A stretch of 12,684 nt of DNA, taken from an uncultured Dictyoglomus sp. Its GTDB lineage: Bacteria > Dictyoglomota > Dictyoglomia > Dictyoglomales > Dictyoglomaceae. The position numbers and the translations under genes are program-made. Every line of letters starts with the position of its first letter. Position 1 is the stretch's first letter. The stretch lies in NCBI GenBank assembly GCA_938039765.1, contig CALHTV010000215.1:1-12684 (forward strand), given 5' to 3'. A model generated the notes under the pieces. The model saw only the letters and a list, made by a program, of their open reading frames with translations. It ran no database searches and was not told where the DNA came from. Positions 6,753 through 12,684 of the stretch are shown here, in pieces.

Positions 6753-8051
6753 CTATTTTCCCAAGAGAATATCTAACTGAAATCTTTGAAGTTTATAATC
6801 CAATATAGCACTTATCAAATCGTATTCTGCTTGCAAAACTTCCAATTCGTATGCTTCCAAATCAAGCTCTGTAATCAAACCTAAACTGCATCTTATTTTC
6901 TGAGCCTCATAATTTGTCTTTTTCTCCTGTAAGATCATCTCTTTTTGAGTAATTAAATTATGGGCTTGAAGCAAACCTTGATATAATTTCCAAAAATTAA
7001 GTTCTACATCACTTTTGGTTTTTTGAAAGTTCAGTTCTGCTTGTCTTAAGGAAATATTAGCTTGATTTATTGAAATACTTTTACTTCCCCCATCTAAAAT
7101 AGGAGTACTAAATACTATCTTCACATTCCATAAATTCTTACTACCATAACCTGTTGTCCCTATCTCTCCTATAGATTGACCTAAACTTAGATTTAAAGCA
7201 TAATTTTGAGTGTCAAAAGAGAATCCTAAATAGGTATTTCCAATACTATAACTACCACTTAAAGAAATATTCCAAGAAGGAAGCTTTGCTTTTTCTAAAC
7301 CAAGCTTTGCTTGCTCTAAATCCAAAAAAGCATTCTTAATAGTGAGATTGTTCTCATATAGCAACCCTAAAAGATCTTCTGGAGAATCTTTTATTGGATC
7401 ATAATTTAAATCAATTTTAACTAGAATTCTTGGAAGTTTTGTTCCTAATAAATTTTCTAAAGTTTTATAGTTAAATTCTAAAGTATTCTTTGCAGAAGTA
7501 TAATTTATCTCCGCAAGTTTTTCTCTTTGTCTATAATTTAAAAGATTAATCTCATTAATTAGACCATCTTTAAACTGCTTTTCTGCAATCTCTCTTTGTC
7601 TTTTAGCTAAATTATAGCTTTTCTCGTATAATTTAAGTTGTTCTTGGGATAAATACAAATTATGGAAATATTGCATTAGCTGGTAATATAGGTTTCTATA
7701 ATTATTCCTAAGATTATTCTGAGCCTTAATTAAATCTACCTCTGAAGATTTTAAAATTATCCCTATTTCTCCCCAGGGAAATAATATTTTTGAATAGGAA
7801 AGAGAAATACTACCATTTTTATCTTCATTTGTATAATTATAAGCAGTCTGCAAAGAAAGTTTTGGATTTAAAGAATTCTTTTGTGAGTAATAATTAATTA
7901 AAGAATTTTGATATTGAGCTTCATAAACTTTATATATAGGAGAATTTTGCAAGAGAGGGATAAGAGAATCGAAAGTTATAAAATCTTGTCCAAAGCTAAG
8001 AGAAAAAAGCAAAATTATAATGAGAGATAATAGCAAAAATCTCTTACACAT
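6753..8051 (-). CDS. TolC-family outer membrane efflux protein, full length
   Basis: Outer-membrane channel component of the efflux pump, 432 residues. A signal peptide covers about 1-21 ([16 protein letters not shown]). Two OEP repeats follow. Half one has barrel strands at about 63-101 ([10 protein letters not shown] ... [14 protein letters not shown]) and the tunnel turn [18 protein letters not shown] (158-175). Half two has barrel strands at about 258-320 ([11 protein letters not shown] ... [14 protein letters not shown]) and the turn [19 protein letters not shown] (386-404). The FSTPILDGG segment is typical of the family. Its presence argues for an outer membrane in this organism. The gene overlaps the ATPase gene by eight bases (the ATG lies within the ATPase SHV codons) and is translationally coupled to it. 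It is followed after 12 bases by a second, barrel-less relative, an unusual doubling within one operon. Confidence 0.92.
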   Translation of the reverse strand: MCKRFLLLSLIIILLFSLSFGQDFITFDSLIPLLQNSPIYKVYEAQYQNSLINYYSQKNSLNPKLSLQTAYNYTNEDKNGSISLSYSKILFPWGEIGIILKSSEVDLIKAQNNLRNNYRNLYYQLMQYFHNLYLSQEQLKLYEKSYNLAKRQREIAEKQFKDGLINEINLLNYRQREKLAEINYTSAKNTLEFNYKTLENLLGTKLPRILVKIDLNYDPIKDSPEDLLGLLYENNLTIKNAFLDLEQAKLGLEKAKLPSWNISLSGSYSIGNTYLGFSFDTQNYALNLSLGQSIGEIGTTGYGSKNLWNVKIVFSTPILDGGSKSISINQANISLRQAELNFQKTKSDVELNFWKLYQGLLQAHNLITQKEMILQEKKTNYEAQKIRCSLGLITELDLEAYELEVLQAEYDLISAILDYKLQRFQLDILLGK

Positions 8052-8751
8052 GGCTTATCTCCCTTTTTTTATCTTCAATATCAATAATCTTTCCATCTTG
8101 CATTCTTATTACTTTCTCAGCATAGTCTGCAATATCTCTTTCATGAGTAACCAATATGATTGTTAAACCTTCTTCTTTATGTAATCTATTTATTAATTCC
8201 ATTATTTCATGACTTGATTTGCTATCTAAATTACCTGTTGGCTCATCAGCAAGAAGTACTATAGGATTAACCACTAAAGCTCTTGCAATAGCTACCCTTT
8301 GTTGTTGTCCACCAGAAAGTTGAGTCGGCCTATGATAAAGCCTATCACCAAGCCCTACTTTTTCTAATAAGGCTTTTGCCTTCTCTCTTCTCTCCTTAGG
8401 AGAAATACCTTGATATATAAGAGGAAGTTCAACATTTTGAAGAGCAGTATATCTAGGAAGCAAGTAAAAACTTTGAAAAACAAAACCTACTTTTTTATTC
8501 CTAATTTCGGCAAGCTCATCATCAGATAACTTTGATGTATCCCTCCCCTCAAAAAAAATTTTCCCTGATGTAGGTCTATCAAGACATCCCATTAAATGCA
8601 TCATGGTAGACTTACCAGAACCTGAAGGTCCCATTATTGCAATGAATTCACCCTTTTTGACTTTTAGAAAGACGCCATTTAATGCTACCGTCTCTACCCC
8701 ATCCATTTTATAAACCTTAACCACATCTTCTAGAACAATAATCTCATCCAT
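8044..8751 (-). CDS. MacB/LolD-type ABC transporter ATP-binding subunit
   Basis: Cytoplasmic ATPase that powers the separately encoded MacB-type permease; 235 residues, normal for the family. Visible motifs: Walker [10 protein letters not shown] (41-49), Q-loop Q93 in [24 protein letters not shown], the ABC signature LSGGQQQR (145-152), Walker B VLLADE with catalytic E170, D-loop NLDS (174-177) and the switch histidine H203 in LVTHERD. The [16 protein letters not shown] segment is typical of the MacB/LolD/FtsE group. It is the first gene of the efflux operon; in E. coli MacB this domain is fused to the permease, while here the two are separated by three genes. Upstream lies a candidate ECF-like promoter and then, divergently, a tRNA promoter. 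GAGAGG stands four bases before the ATG, with AAAGGAAG further up. Confidence 0.96.
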   Translation of the reverse strand: MDEIIVLEDVVKVYKMDGVETVALNGVFLKVKKGEFIAIMGPSGSGKSTMMHLMGCLDRPTSGKIFFEGRDTSKLSDDELAEIRNKKVGFVFQSFYLLPRYTALQNVELPLIYQGISPKERREKAKALLEKVGLGDRLYHRPTQLSGGQQQRVAIARALVVNPIVLLADEPTGNLDSKSSHEIMELINRLHKEEGLTIILVTHERDIADYAEKVIRMQDGKIIDIEDKKREISHV

Positions 8752-8796
8752 CTATCCTCTCACTTCCTTTCTATTTAAGATTTTGCTCTATTTTTA

Positions 8797-8826
8797 TTAG
8801 ATAGAAAAAGGAATAAATTATTTCAA
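8797..8826 (-). promoter_or_regulatory. Candidate promoter of the efflux operon, ECF-like
   Basis: On the minus strand TTGAAAT is followed by 16 bases and then TATCTAA, about 45 bases before the ATPase start codon. This matches the block upstream of the Spy-like/sigma operon (979-1008) in both elements and in spacing, which suggests shared control by the sigma factor. It can also be read as a housekeeping promoter (TTGAAA, 17 bases, TATCTA), so the assignment is uncertain. No palindrome like that at 976-990 is present here. Confidence 0.4.
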
Positions 8827-8843
8827 AATTTTGGGTCTTTTTG

Positions 8844-8849
8844 TATAAT
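8844..8849 (+). promoter_or_regulatory. -10 element (TATAAT) of the tRNA-Ala gene
   Basis: A perfect TATAAT stands 14 bases before the mature tRNA 5' end, so transcription would begin a few bases ahead of it. The -35 region at the right spacing (8821-8826, TTTCAA) is weak and coincides on the other strand with the TTGAAA of the efflux promoter, making this a compact divergent promoter region. Confidence 0.6.
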
Positions 8850-8863
8850 ATAACTATCGAGGT

Positions 8864-8938
8864 GGGGGCGTAGCTCAGCGGGAGAGCGCTTGCTTCGCAT
8901 GCAAGAGGTCGTGGGTTCAAGTCCCATCGCCTCCACCA
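8864..8938 (+). tRNA. tRNA-Ala, anticodon CGC
   Basis: A complete cloverleaf of 75 bases including an encoded 3' CCA. The acceptor stem GGGGGCG pairs with CGCCTCC and contains the G3-U70 pair that identifies alanine tRNAs. D arm GCTC/GAGC with a seven-base loop, anticodon stem CTTGC/GCAAG with loop TTCGCAT giving anticodon CGC (reads GCG), five-base variable loop, T arm GTGGG/CCCAT with TTCAAGT loop. It is the only plus-strand gene in the window and points toward the 3' end of proB. Confidence 0.97.
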
Positions 8939-8960
8939 AAGATCTTAAAATTAAAAAATA

Positions 8961-8994
8961 TAGAGAAGACATCTTTATTTTGATGTCTTCTCTA
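8961..8994 (-). terminator. Rho-independent terminator of the EF-G-like/DUF951/proB unit
   Basis: A perfect 13-base-pair stem (8961-8973 with 8982-8994; core AGAGAAGACATC) and an eight-base loop. Read on the minus strand it lies 18 bases after the proB stop and is followed at once by TATTTTTTAATTTT, a proper U-tract. It would keep proB transcripts from running antisense through the tRNA gene. On the plus strand the following bases are ACAAAACTC, so it is a poorer terminator for the tRNA. Confidence 0.85.
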
Positions 8995-9012
8995 CAAAAC
9001 TCTTAAATATGC

Positions 9013-10128
9013 CTATTTAAGAATCTCATCTAAAACTGCTAAGTTATTTCTATGAATAACTTCTTCGTAAGAATTTTCACCTAATATAGCTTTAACTTCG
9101 TCAGAGTTTCTTCCAATAATTTTTTCTAGATCTAAACTATCATAATTTGTTATCCCTCTACCTATTTCCTTTCCAAATTTGTCACATATGCTAACTGTGT
9201 CTCCTTTATAAAATTCTCCTTCAACCTTTAATATTCCTACAGGAAGTAAACTCTTACCCTTTTTAAGTAAAGCTTCTTTAGCCCCATCATCTATAAATAT
9301 TCTACCTTCCGGCTTAGCAACAAAAAGCATCCAGTGTTTCTTTCTATTCAAATGTCTCTCAGAAGGGTAAAATACAGTACCAATTTTTTCTTCTTTTAAT
9401 ATTAATCTTTCCAAAATGTTTTCAGTATCCGCCTTAGCTAATATCATAGGAATTCCTGCTTCGGTAACTATCTTTGCAGCTAAGATTTTAGTACACATGC
9501 CTCCTGTACCTTTCCCAGGTCCTGCTAAAACCTCAATCTCCTTTGTTATTTCAAAAACTTCTTTAATTAGTTCTGCCTTATCTGATTTATTGGGATCTTC
9601 AGAATATAATCCCTCTACATCAGAAAGTATAACAAGGACATCAGCATCTACAGCACAGCTAACCTTCGCAGAAAGGGTATCATTATCTCCTATCTTAATT
9701 TCTTCGACAGCTACAGTATCATTCTCATTAACTATAGGGATTATTTTTTCTTCTAAAAGAGTTTCGAAGGTCTGGGATATATTTAGAAATCTTTTCCTAT
9801 CTTGTAAATCTTCTGCTGTAAGAAGAATTTGAGCTATAGGTTGTTTAAAAATAGAGAAAATCTGGGCATAATACTGCATCAATCTTACTTGTCCAACAGC
9901 AGAAAGAGCTTGTTTTGCAGGAAGGTCTTTCCTTTTAGAAAGCCTTGTTATAATCTCTCTACCTGAAGCTATAGCTCCTGAGGAGACTAAAATGACCTCT
10001 TTCCCTGCTCTAATAAGCTTCACACATTCCTTAGCCAACGAAAGTATCTTCTCTGCAGAAGGATTACCTTTATCATCAGTAATACTCGATGTTCCAACCT
10101 TTACTACTATTCTCTCAAATTTCTTCAT
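9013..10128 (-). CDS. proB: Glutamate 5-kinase with C-terminal PUA domain
   Basis: Cytoplasmic enzyme for the first step of proline synthesis, ATP-dependent phosphorylation of L-glutamate to glutamyl 5-phosphate. At 371 residues it is of the two-domain type. The amino-acid kinase domain (1-255) shows VVKVGTSSIT (8-17), LVSSGAIASG (47-56), ALSAVGQ (74-80), VNENDTV (133-139), GDNDTLSA (147-154), LSDVEGLY (168-175) and GTGGMCTK (207-214). The PUA domain (about 274-365) has GRIFIDDGAKEALLKKGKSLLP and ends in EEVIHRNNLAVL. The ATG lies 14 bases inside the end of the DUF951 gene and has only a weak ribosome site, suggesting translational coupling. A proA gene does not follow; a terminator and an opposing tRNA do. 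Feedback control by proline is expected from the family but cannot be read from the sequence. Confidence 0.97.
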   Translation of the reverse strand: MKKFERIVVKVGTSSITDDKGNPSAEKILSLAKECVKLIRAGKEVILVSSGAIASGREIITRLSKRKDLPAKQALSAVGQVRLMQYYAQIFSIFKQPIAQILLTAEDLQDRKRFLNISQTFETLLEEKIIPIVNENDTVAVEEIKIGDNDTLSAKVSCAVDADVLVILSDVEGLYSEDPNKSDKAELIKEVFEITKEIEVLAGPGKGTGGMCTKILAAKIVTEAGIPMILAKADTENILERLILKEEKIGTVFYPSERHLNRKKHWMLFVAKPEGRIFIDDGAKEALLKKGKSLLPVGILKVEGEFYKGDTVSICDKFGKEIGRGITNYDSLDLEKIIGRNSDEVKAILGENSYEEVIHRNNLAVLDEILK

Positions 10129-10327
10129 GCTCTAATTCCACTTCCACTTTTCCTACTTTCTTAGCCTTCCTTTTTATTTCAATTCTAGGAAGCATTACTA
10201 TACGTCCACATTTTTCACATTTTAATTTAATATCTACACCAGAAAAAAGCACAATCCATCTATTACCCCCACAAGGATGTTTTTTAGGCAACTCTAATAC
10301 ATCTCCCACTTCAATTTTTTCTATCAT
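10115..10327 (-). CDS. DUF951 family small protein, possible zinc binding
   Basis: A 70-residue protein of the DUF951 family, which has no assigned function. It shows the family pattern EVGDVLELPKKHPCGGNRW (6-23... H17, C19, W24 region), then VDIKLKCEKCGRIVMLPR (31-48). C19, C37 and C40, possibly with H17, could hold a zinc ion; this is inference. The C-terminal third is Lys/Glu rich. It starts by an ATGA overlap with the EF-G-like gene, and the purine-rich codons for that protein's C-terminal glutamates (GAAGAGGAAGAGGA) serve as its ribosome site. It overlaps proB by 14 bases. Family members are often found beside translation or cell-division GTPase genes, which suits a nucleic-acid or ribosome-related role, but this is not shown here. 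Confidence 0.88.
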   Translation of the reverse strand: MIEKIEVGDVLELPKKHPCGGNRWIVLFSGVDIKLKCEKCGRIVMLPRIEIKRKAKKVGKVEVELEHEEI

Positions 10328-12411
10328 TCCTCTTCCTCTTCTAATTTGGGTTTTGCCTTAGCAATAATCTCTTCTTGTATTTTAGCAGGAACCTCTTCAT
10401 AGTGAGAAAACTTCATAGAATAAGATCCCCTACCCTGAGTGATTGATTTCAATACTGAAGAATATCTCAACATTTCCGCTAGAGGAACAAGAGCCTTTAT
10501 TACTTGAAGTTTTCCAAGAGAATCAATAGAAGTGACTTTTCCTCTTCTACCATTTAAATCACTAATAATGTCTCCCGTATACTCGTCGGGAGCAGTTATT
10601 TCAACACTCATAATTGGCTCAAGAAGTACTGGTTTTGCTTCCAAAAAACCCTTCTTGAATGCCTTAGAAGCAGCCACTTTAAAAGCCATATCTGAAGAAT
10701 CAACCTCATGATAAGATCCATCAAACAATGTAACTCTAACATCTACTATAGGATAACCTGCAAGTATACCTTTCTCCATGGTCTCTCTAACACCTTTTTC
10801 TACCGCTGGTATATAGTTCTTTGGAACTACTCCTCCCACAATTTTATCTACAAACTCAAAACCTGTACCCCTAGGAAGAGGCTCAAGTTCTAACCATACA
10901 TGACCATATTGCCCTCTCCCACCAGTTTGCTTCTTAACCTTTCCTTCTGCCTTTGCAGTAGTTTTTATAGTTTCTCTATATGCAACCTGAGGAGTGCCTA
11001 AAGTTACATTAACACCAAATTTCCTTTGCATTCTTTCTACTACAACCTCTAAATGAGAATCTCCTAGTCCATAAATTAAAGTCTCATTAGTTTCAAAATT
11101 TCTTTGAACTCTTAACGTAGGATCTTCATCTAAGATCCTTGCTATAGCAGAGCTCATCCTATCCTCGTCAGCTCTAGTCTTTGGAACCACAGCAACAGCA
11201 AAAACAGGCTCTGGAAATTCTACAGGAACTACTTTTATAGAGTTGTCCTTATCTCCTAAGGTTTCATTTGTGGCTGTTTCTTTAAGCTTTGTTATAACTC
11301 CTATATCTCCTGTATTTATTTCTGTAGTTGGTTCTTGATTTTTTCCTCTTTGATAAAAGAGACCTCCTATCTTTTCTTGGACTCCTTTATTTATGTTAAA
11401 TAAATTAGAATCAGATTTAAGAACTCCAGAGATTACTCTAACATAACTTATCTTGCCCACAAAGGGGTCTGCTGAGGTTTTAAAAACAAAAGCAATTAAA
11501 CTATTCCTCTCTCCAATAGATAAAGTCTTTATTTCTCCAGTTTTTATATCTTCTATAGCAATAGGAACTCTTTCTTTAGGGTTAGGAAAGAAAGTTATTA
11601 CCCCATCGAGGAGTTTTGAGGCTCCAACATTCTTGTGGGCTGATACAGGGAAGATAGGGAATATTTCTCTATTTTTAAAAGCTTCTTTCAAGGTTTTAAT
11701 TATCAATTCTGCTGAAATTTCTTCTCCTTCTAAATATTTTTGAAGTAATTCCTCATCAAATTCTACAATAGTTTCTACAAGCTGCTGTCTATATTTTTCA
11801 TACTCAGGCTTCAAATTGTCAGGAATTTCAGATTCTACAGGTTCTCCTTTATCATCTTTATATATATAAGCTTTACCCTCTAAAAGATCAATTACTCCAT
11901 TAAAATTACTTTCCTTTCCCACAGGAATATAAATAGGAATTGCCTTACTTCCAAATCTTTCCTGAATAGCTTTCACCACATCAAAAAAGTCAGAATTTTC
12001 TCTGTCTAGTTTATTTATAACAAACCCAACAGGCAATTTTTCTTCTTCACTCATGCTCCAAACCTTTTCTGTTTGGACTTGTATTCCTGAAATAGCATCT
12101 ACAACTATTAACATACTGTCTACAGCCCTTAAAGCACTTCTAATCTCTCCAATAAAATCAGCATATCCTGGAGTATCCACAATATTAATCTTCTTACCCT
12201 TCCAATCTAAAGGCAAAATAGAGAGACTCAGAGAAATACCTCTTTTAATTTCCTCAGGTTCAAAATCTGAAACTGTGTTACCATTTTCTACTCTTCCCAT
12301 CCTATCAATAACTTTTGCTGTAAAAAGAATAGCTTCTGCTAAACTTGTCTTTCCTGCGCCCCCATGACCAAAAAGTCCTACATTTCTTAAGTTTTCAGTT
12401 TCATATCTCAT
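10324..12411 (-). CDS. Elongation factor G-like GTPase (EF-G2 type)
   Basis: Translational GTPase of 695 residues with all five EF-G domains. GTPase motifs: G1 GHGGAGKTS (15-23), switch region KRGISLSLS (56-64), G3 DTPGY (79-83), G4 NKLD (133-136), G5 SAHK (257-260). Domain IV carries KKQTGGRGQYGHVWLE (493-508) and FDGSYHEVDSSDMAF (563-577), whose histidine (H568) corresponds to the tip histidine of EF-G; domain V includes LLEPIMSVEITAPDEY (596-611). The G1 loop GHGGAGKT replaces the AHIDAGKT of canonical EF-G, the switch reads GISL in place of GITI, and G3 has Tyr in place of His (DTPGH). These mark the EF-G2/EF-G-like branch. It is not in a ribosomal-protein operon, so a separate main fusA is expected elsewhere. 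It ends in five glutamates. A TATAAT promoter lies about 50 bases upstream; its own SD is weak. Confidence 0.93.
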   Translation of the reverse strand: MRYETENLRNVGLFGHGGAGKTSLAEAILFTAKVIDRMGRVENGNTVSDFEPEEIKRGISLSLSILPLDWKGKKINIVDTPGYADFIGEIRSALRAVDSMLIVVDAISGIQVQTEKVWSMSEEEKLPVGFVINKLDRENSDFFDVVKAIQERFGSKAIPIYIPVGKESNFNGVIDLLEGKAYIYKDDKGEPVESEIPDNLKPEYEKYRQQLVETIVEFDEELLQKYLEGEEISAELIIKTLKEAFKNREIFPIFPVSAHKNVGASKLLDGVITFFPNPKERVPIAIEDIKTGEIKTLSIGERNSLIAFVFKTSADPFVGKISYVRVISGVLKSDSNLFNINKGVQEKIGGLFYQRGKNQEPTTEINTGDIGVITKLKETATNETLGDKDNSIKVVPVEFPEPVFAVAVVPKTRADEDRMSSAIARILDEDPTLRVQRNFETNETLIYGLGDSHLEVVVERMQRKFGVNVTLGTPQVAYRETIKTTAKAEGKVKKQTGGRGQYGHVWLELEPLPRGTGFEFVDKIVGGVVPKNYIPAVEKGVRETMEKGILAGYPIVDVRVTLFDGSYHEVDSSDMAFKVAASKAFKKGFLEAKPVLLEPIMSVEITAPDEYTGDIISDLNGRRGKVTSIDSLGKLQVIKALVPLAEMLRYSSVLKSITQGRGSYSMKFSHYEEVPAKIQEEIIAKAKPKLEEEEE

Positions 12412-12460
12412 TTTTCTTTCAAAACCCCCTTACTTTTTGTATTTTTTCTAACTAATTCAA

Positions 12461-12466
12461 ATTATA
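12461..12466 (-). promoter_or_regulatory. -10 element (TATAAT) upstream of the EF-G-like gene
   Basis: On the minus strand a perfect TATAAT lies 49 bases before the EF-G-like start codon, in an 86-base AT-rich gap after the dUTPase stop. The -35 position (TTTTTG, 17 bases up) is a poor match, and in such AT-rich DNA a chance TATAAT is possible. It would give a leader of roughly 40 bases. No terminator hairpin for the dUTPase gene is visible before it, so readthrough is also possible. Confidence 0.4.
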
Positions 12467-12497
12467 TTAAAAAAATATAAAAACAAAAAGCTATGAT

Positions 12498-12684
12498 TTA
12501 TAAACCTGTACTTCCCAGCCCCCCTTCCCCTCTAACAGTTTGGGGAAGATGATCTGTTTCCTCCCAGAGAACCCTTGAATATTGCAAAACTAGGATTTGA
12601 GCTATTCTCATCCCCTTTTTACCATAAAAAGTTTTATCTGAAAAATTAATTAAATTTACAAGTATTTCTCCTCTATAGTCACTA
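12498..12684 (-). CDS. dut: dUTP diphosphatase (C-terminal 61 residues, runs off right edge)
   Basis: Hydrolyses dUTP to dUMP and pyrophosphate, keeping uracil out of DNA and feeding thymidylate synthesis; family members are homotrimers. The visible part begins in conserved motif III ([16 protein letters not shown]), continues with motif IV ([12 protein letters not shown]) and ends with motif V, the flexible arm [11 protein letters not shown], followed by TAA. Motif V normally reads RGxGGFGSTG and its aromatic residue stacks on the uracil; here it is leucine. Motifs I and II lie beyond the right edge, so the start and total length are unknown. The first base of the window's minus strand is the last base of a split codon. 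The EF-G-like gene starts 86 bases further on in the same direction. Confidence 0.92.
   Translation of the reverse strand, partial: SDYRGEILVNLINFSDKTFYGKKGMRIAQILVLQYSRVLWEETDHLPQTVRGEGGLGSTGL

Noticed and set aside
8961..8994. The hairpin as terminator for the tRNA gene on the plus strand.
   Set aside because: On the plus strand it is followed by ACAAAACTC without a U-tract, while on the minus strand a clear U-tract follows. It is assigned to proB.
9416..9832. Plus-strand open frame of 138 codons opposite proB.
   Set aside because: It lies wholly within the well-conserved proB gene, has no ribosome site of note and no recognisable domain. The same reasoning removes the plus-strand frames opposite glpK, the permease, the adaptor and the EF-G-like gene.
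12511..12575. GC-rich stretch (CCCAGCCCCCCTTCCCC and CTCCCAG) that looks like a second copy of the palindrome at 202-235.
   Set aside because: It encodes the dUTPase motif V residues RGEGGLGS and nearby VLWEE codons, so the resemblance follows from glycine codons. It does not form a comparable perfect stem.
1..12684. CRISPR arrays, insertion sequences, phage genes or toxin-antitoxin pairs.
   Set aside because: No regularly spaced direct repeats, transposase or phage protein motifs, or small toxin-like gene pairs were seen on either strand; the region is ordinary chromosome.

Overview
The window is AT-rich (about one third G+C by eye) and tightly packed. Every protein gene is on the minus strand and one tRNA gene is on the plus strand. 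Short spacers, overlapping starts and stops, Lys/Glu-rich proteins and the gene families present suggest a thermophilic anaerobe, and I think most readily of Dictyoglomus. That assignment rests on recognition, not on a search. Outer-membrane-type efflux proteins and several exported proteins indicate a two-membrane envelope.

Layout in transcription order (right to left). The 3' end of a dUTPase gene (12498-12684) enters from the right edge. After a TATAAT-type promoter comes a three-gene overlapping unit: an EF-G-like GTPase, a small DUF951 protein and glutamate 5-kinase (proB). It ends at a strong hairpin terminator (8961-8994). On the other strand lies tRNA-Ala(CGC), with its own promoter pointing toward that terminator.

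The centre (3142 to 8751 on the minus strand, extending to 2558) is a six-gene MacAB/TolC-type efflux operon: ABC ATPase, a full-length TolC-family protein, a second shorter TolC-family protein, a membrane-fusion adaptor, a MacB-type permease, and an exported Gln-rich protein of unknown function. Glycerol kinase (glpK) follows after a 59-base gap. A new promoter region then leads to an exported coiled-coil protein resembling the Spy/CpxP group and, 16 bases on, an ECF sigma factor cut by the left edge.

Two things stand out. First, the second TolC-family protein keeps both helical halves but lacks the outer-membrane beta-barrel segment in both, so it may be an all-helical periplasmic tube or adaptor element. 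The adaptor next to it has an unusually long helical hairpin. Second, the regions upstream of the efflux operon and of the Spy-like/sigma operon share TTGAAAT, 16 bases, then a block ending in TCTAA. This resembles ECF-type promoters. The inferred system is an envelope-stress sigma factor that controls itself and the efflux machine, with exported helical proteins at the end of one operon and the start of the other as candidate sensors or chaperones. The sigma gene also carries a GC-rich perfect palindrome within its N-terminal coding region that looks like an inserted element.
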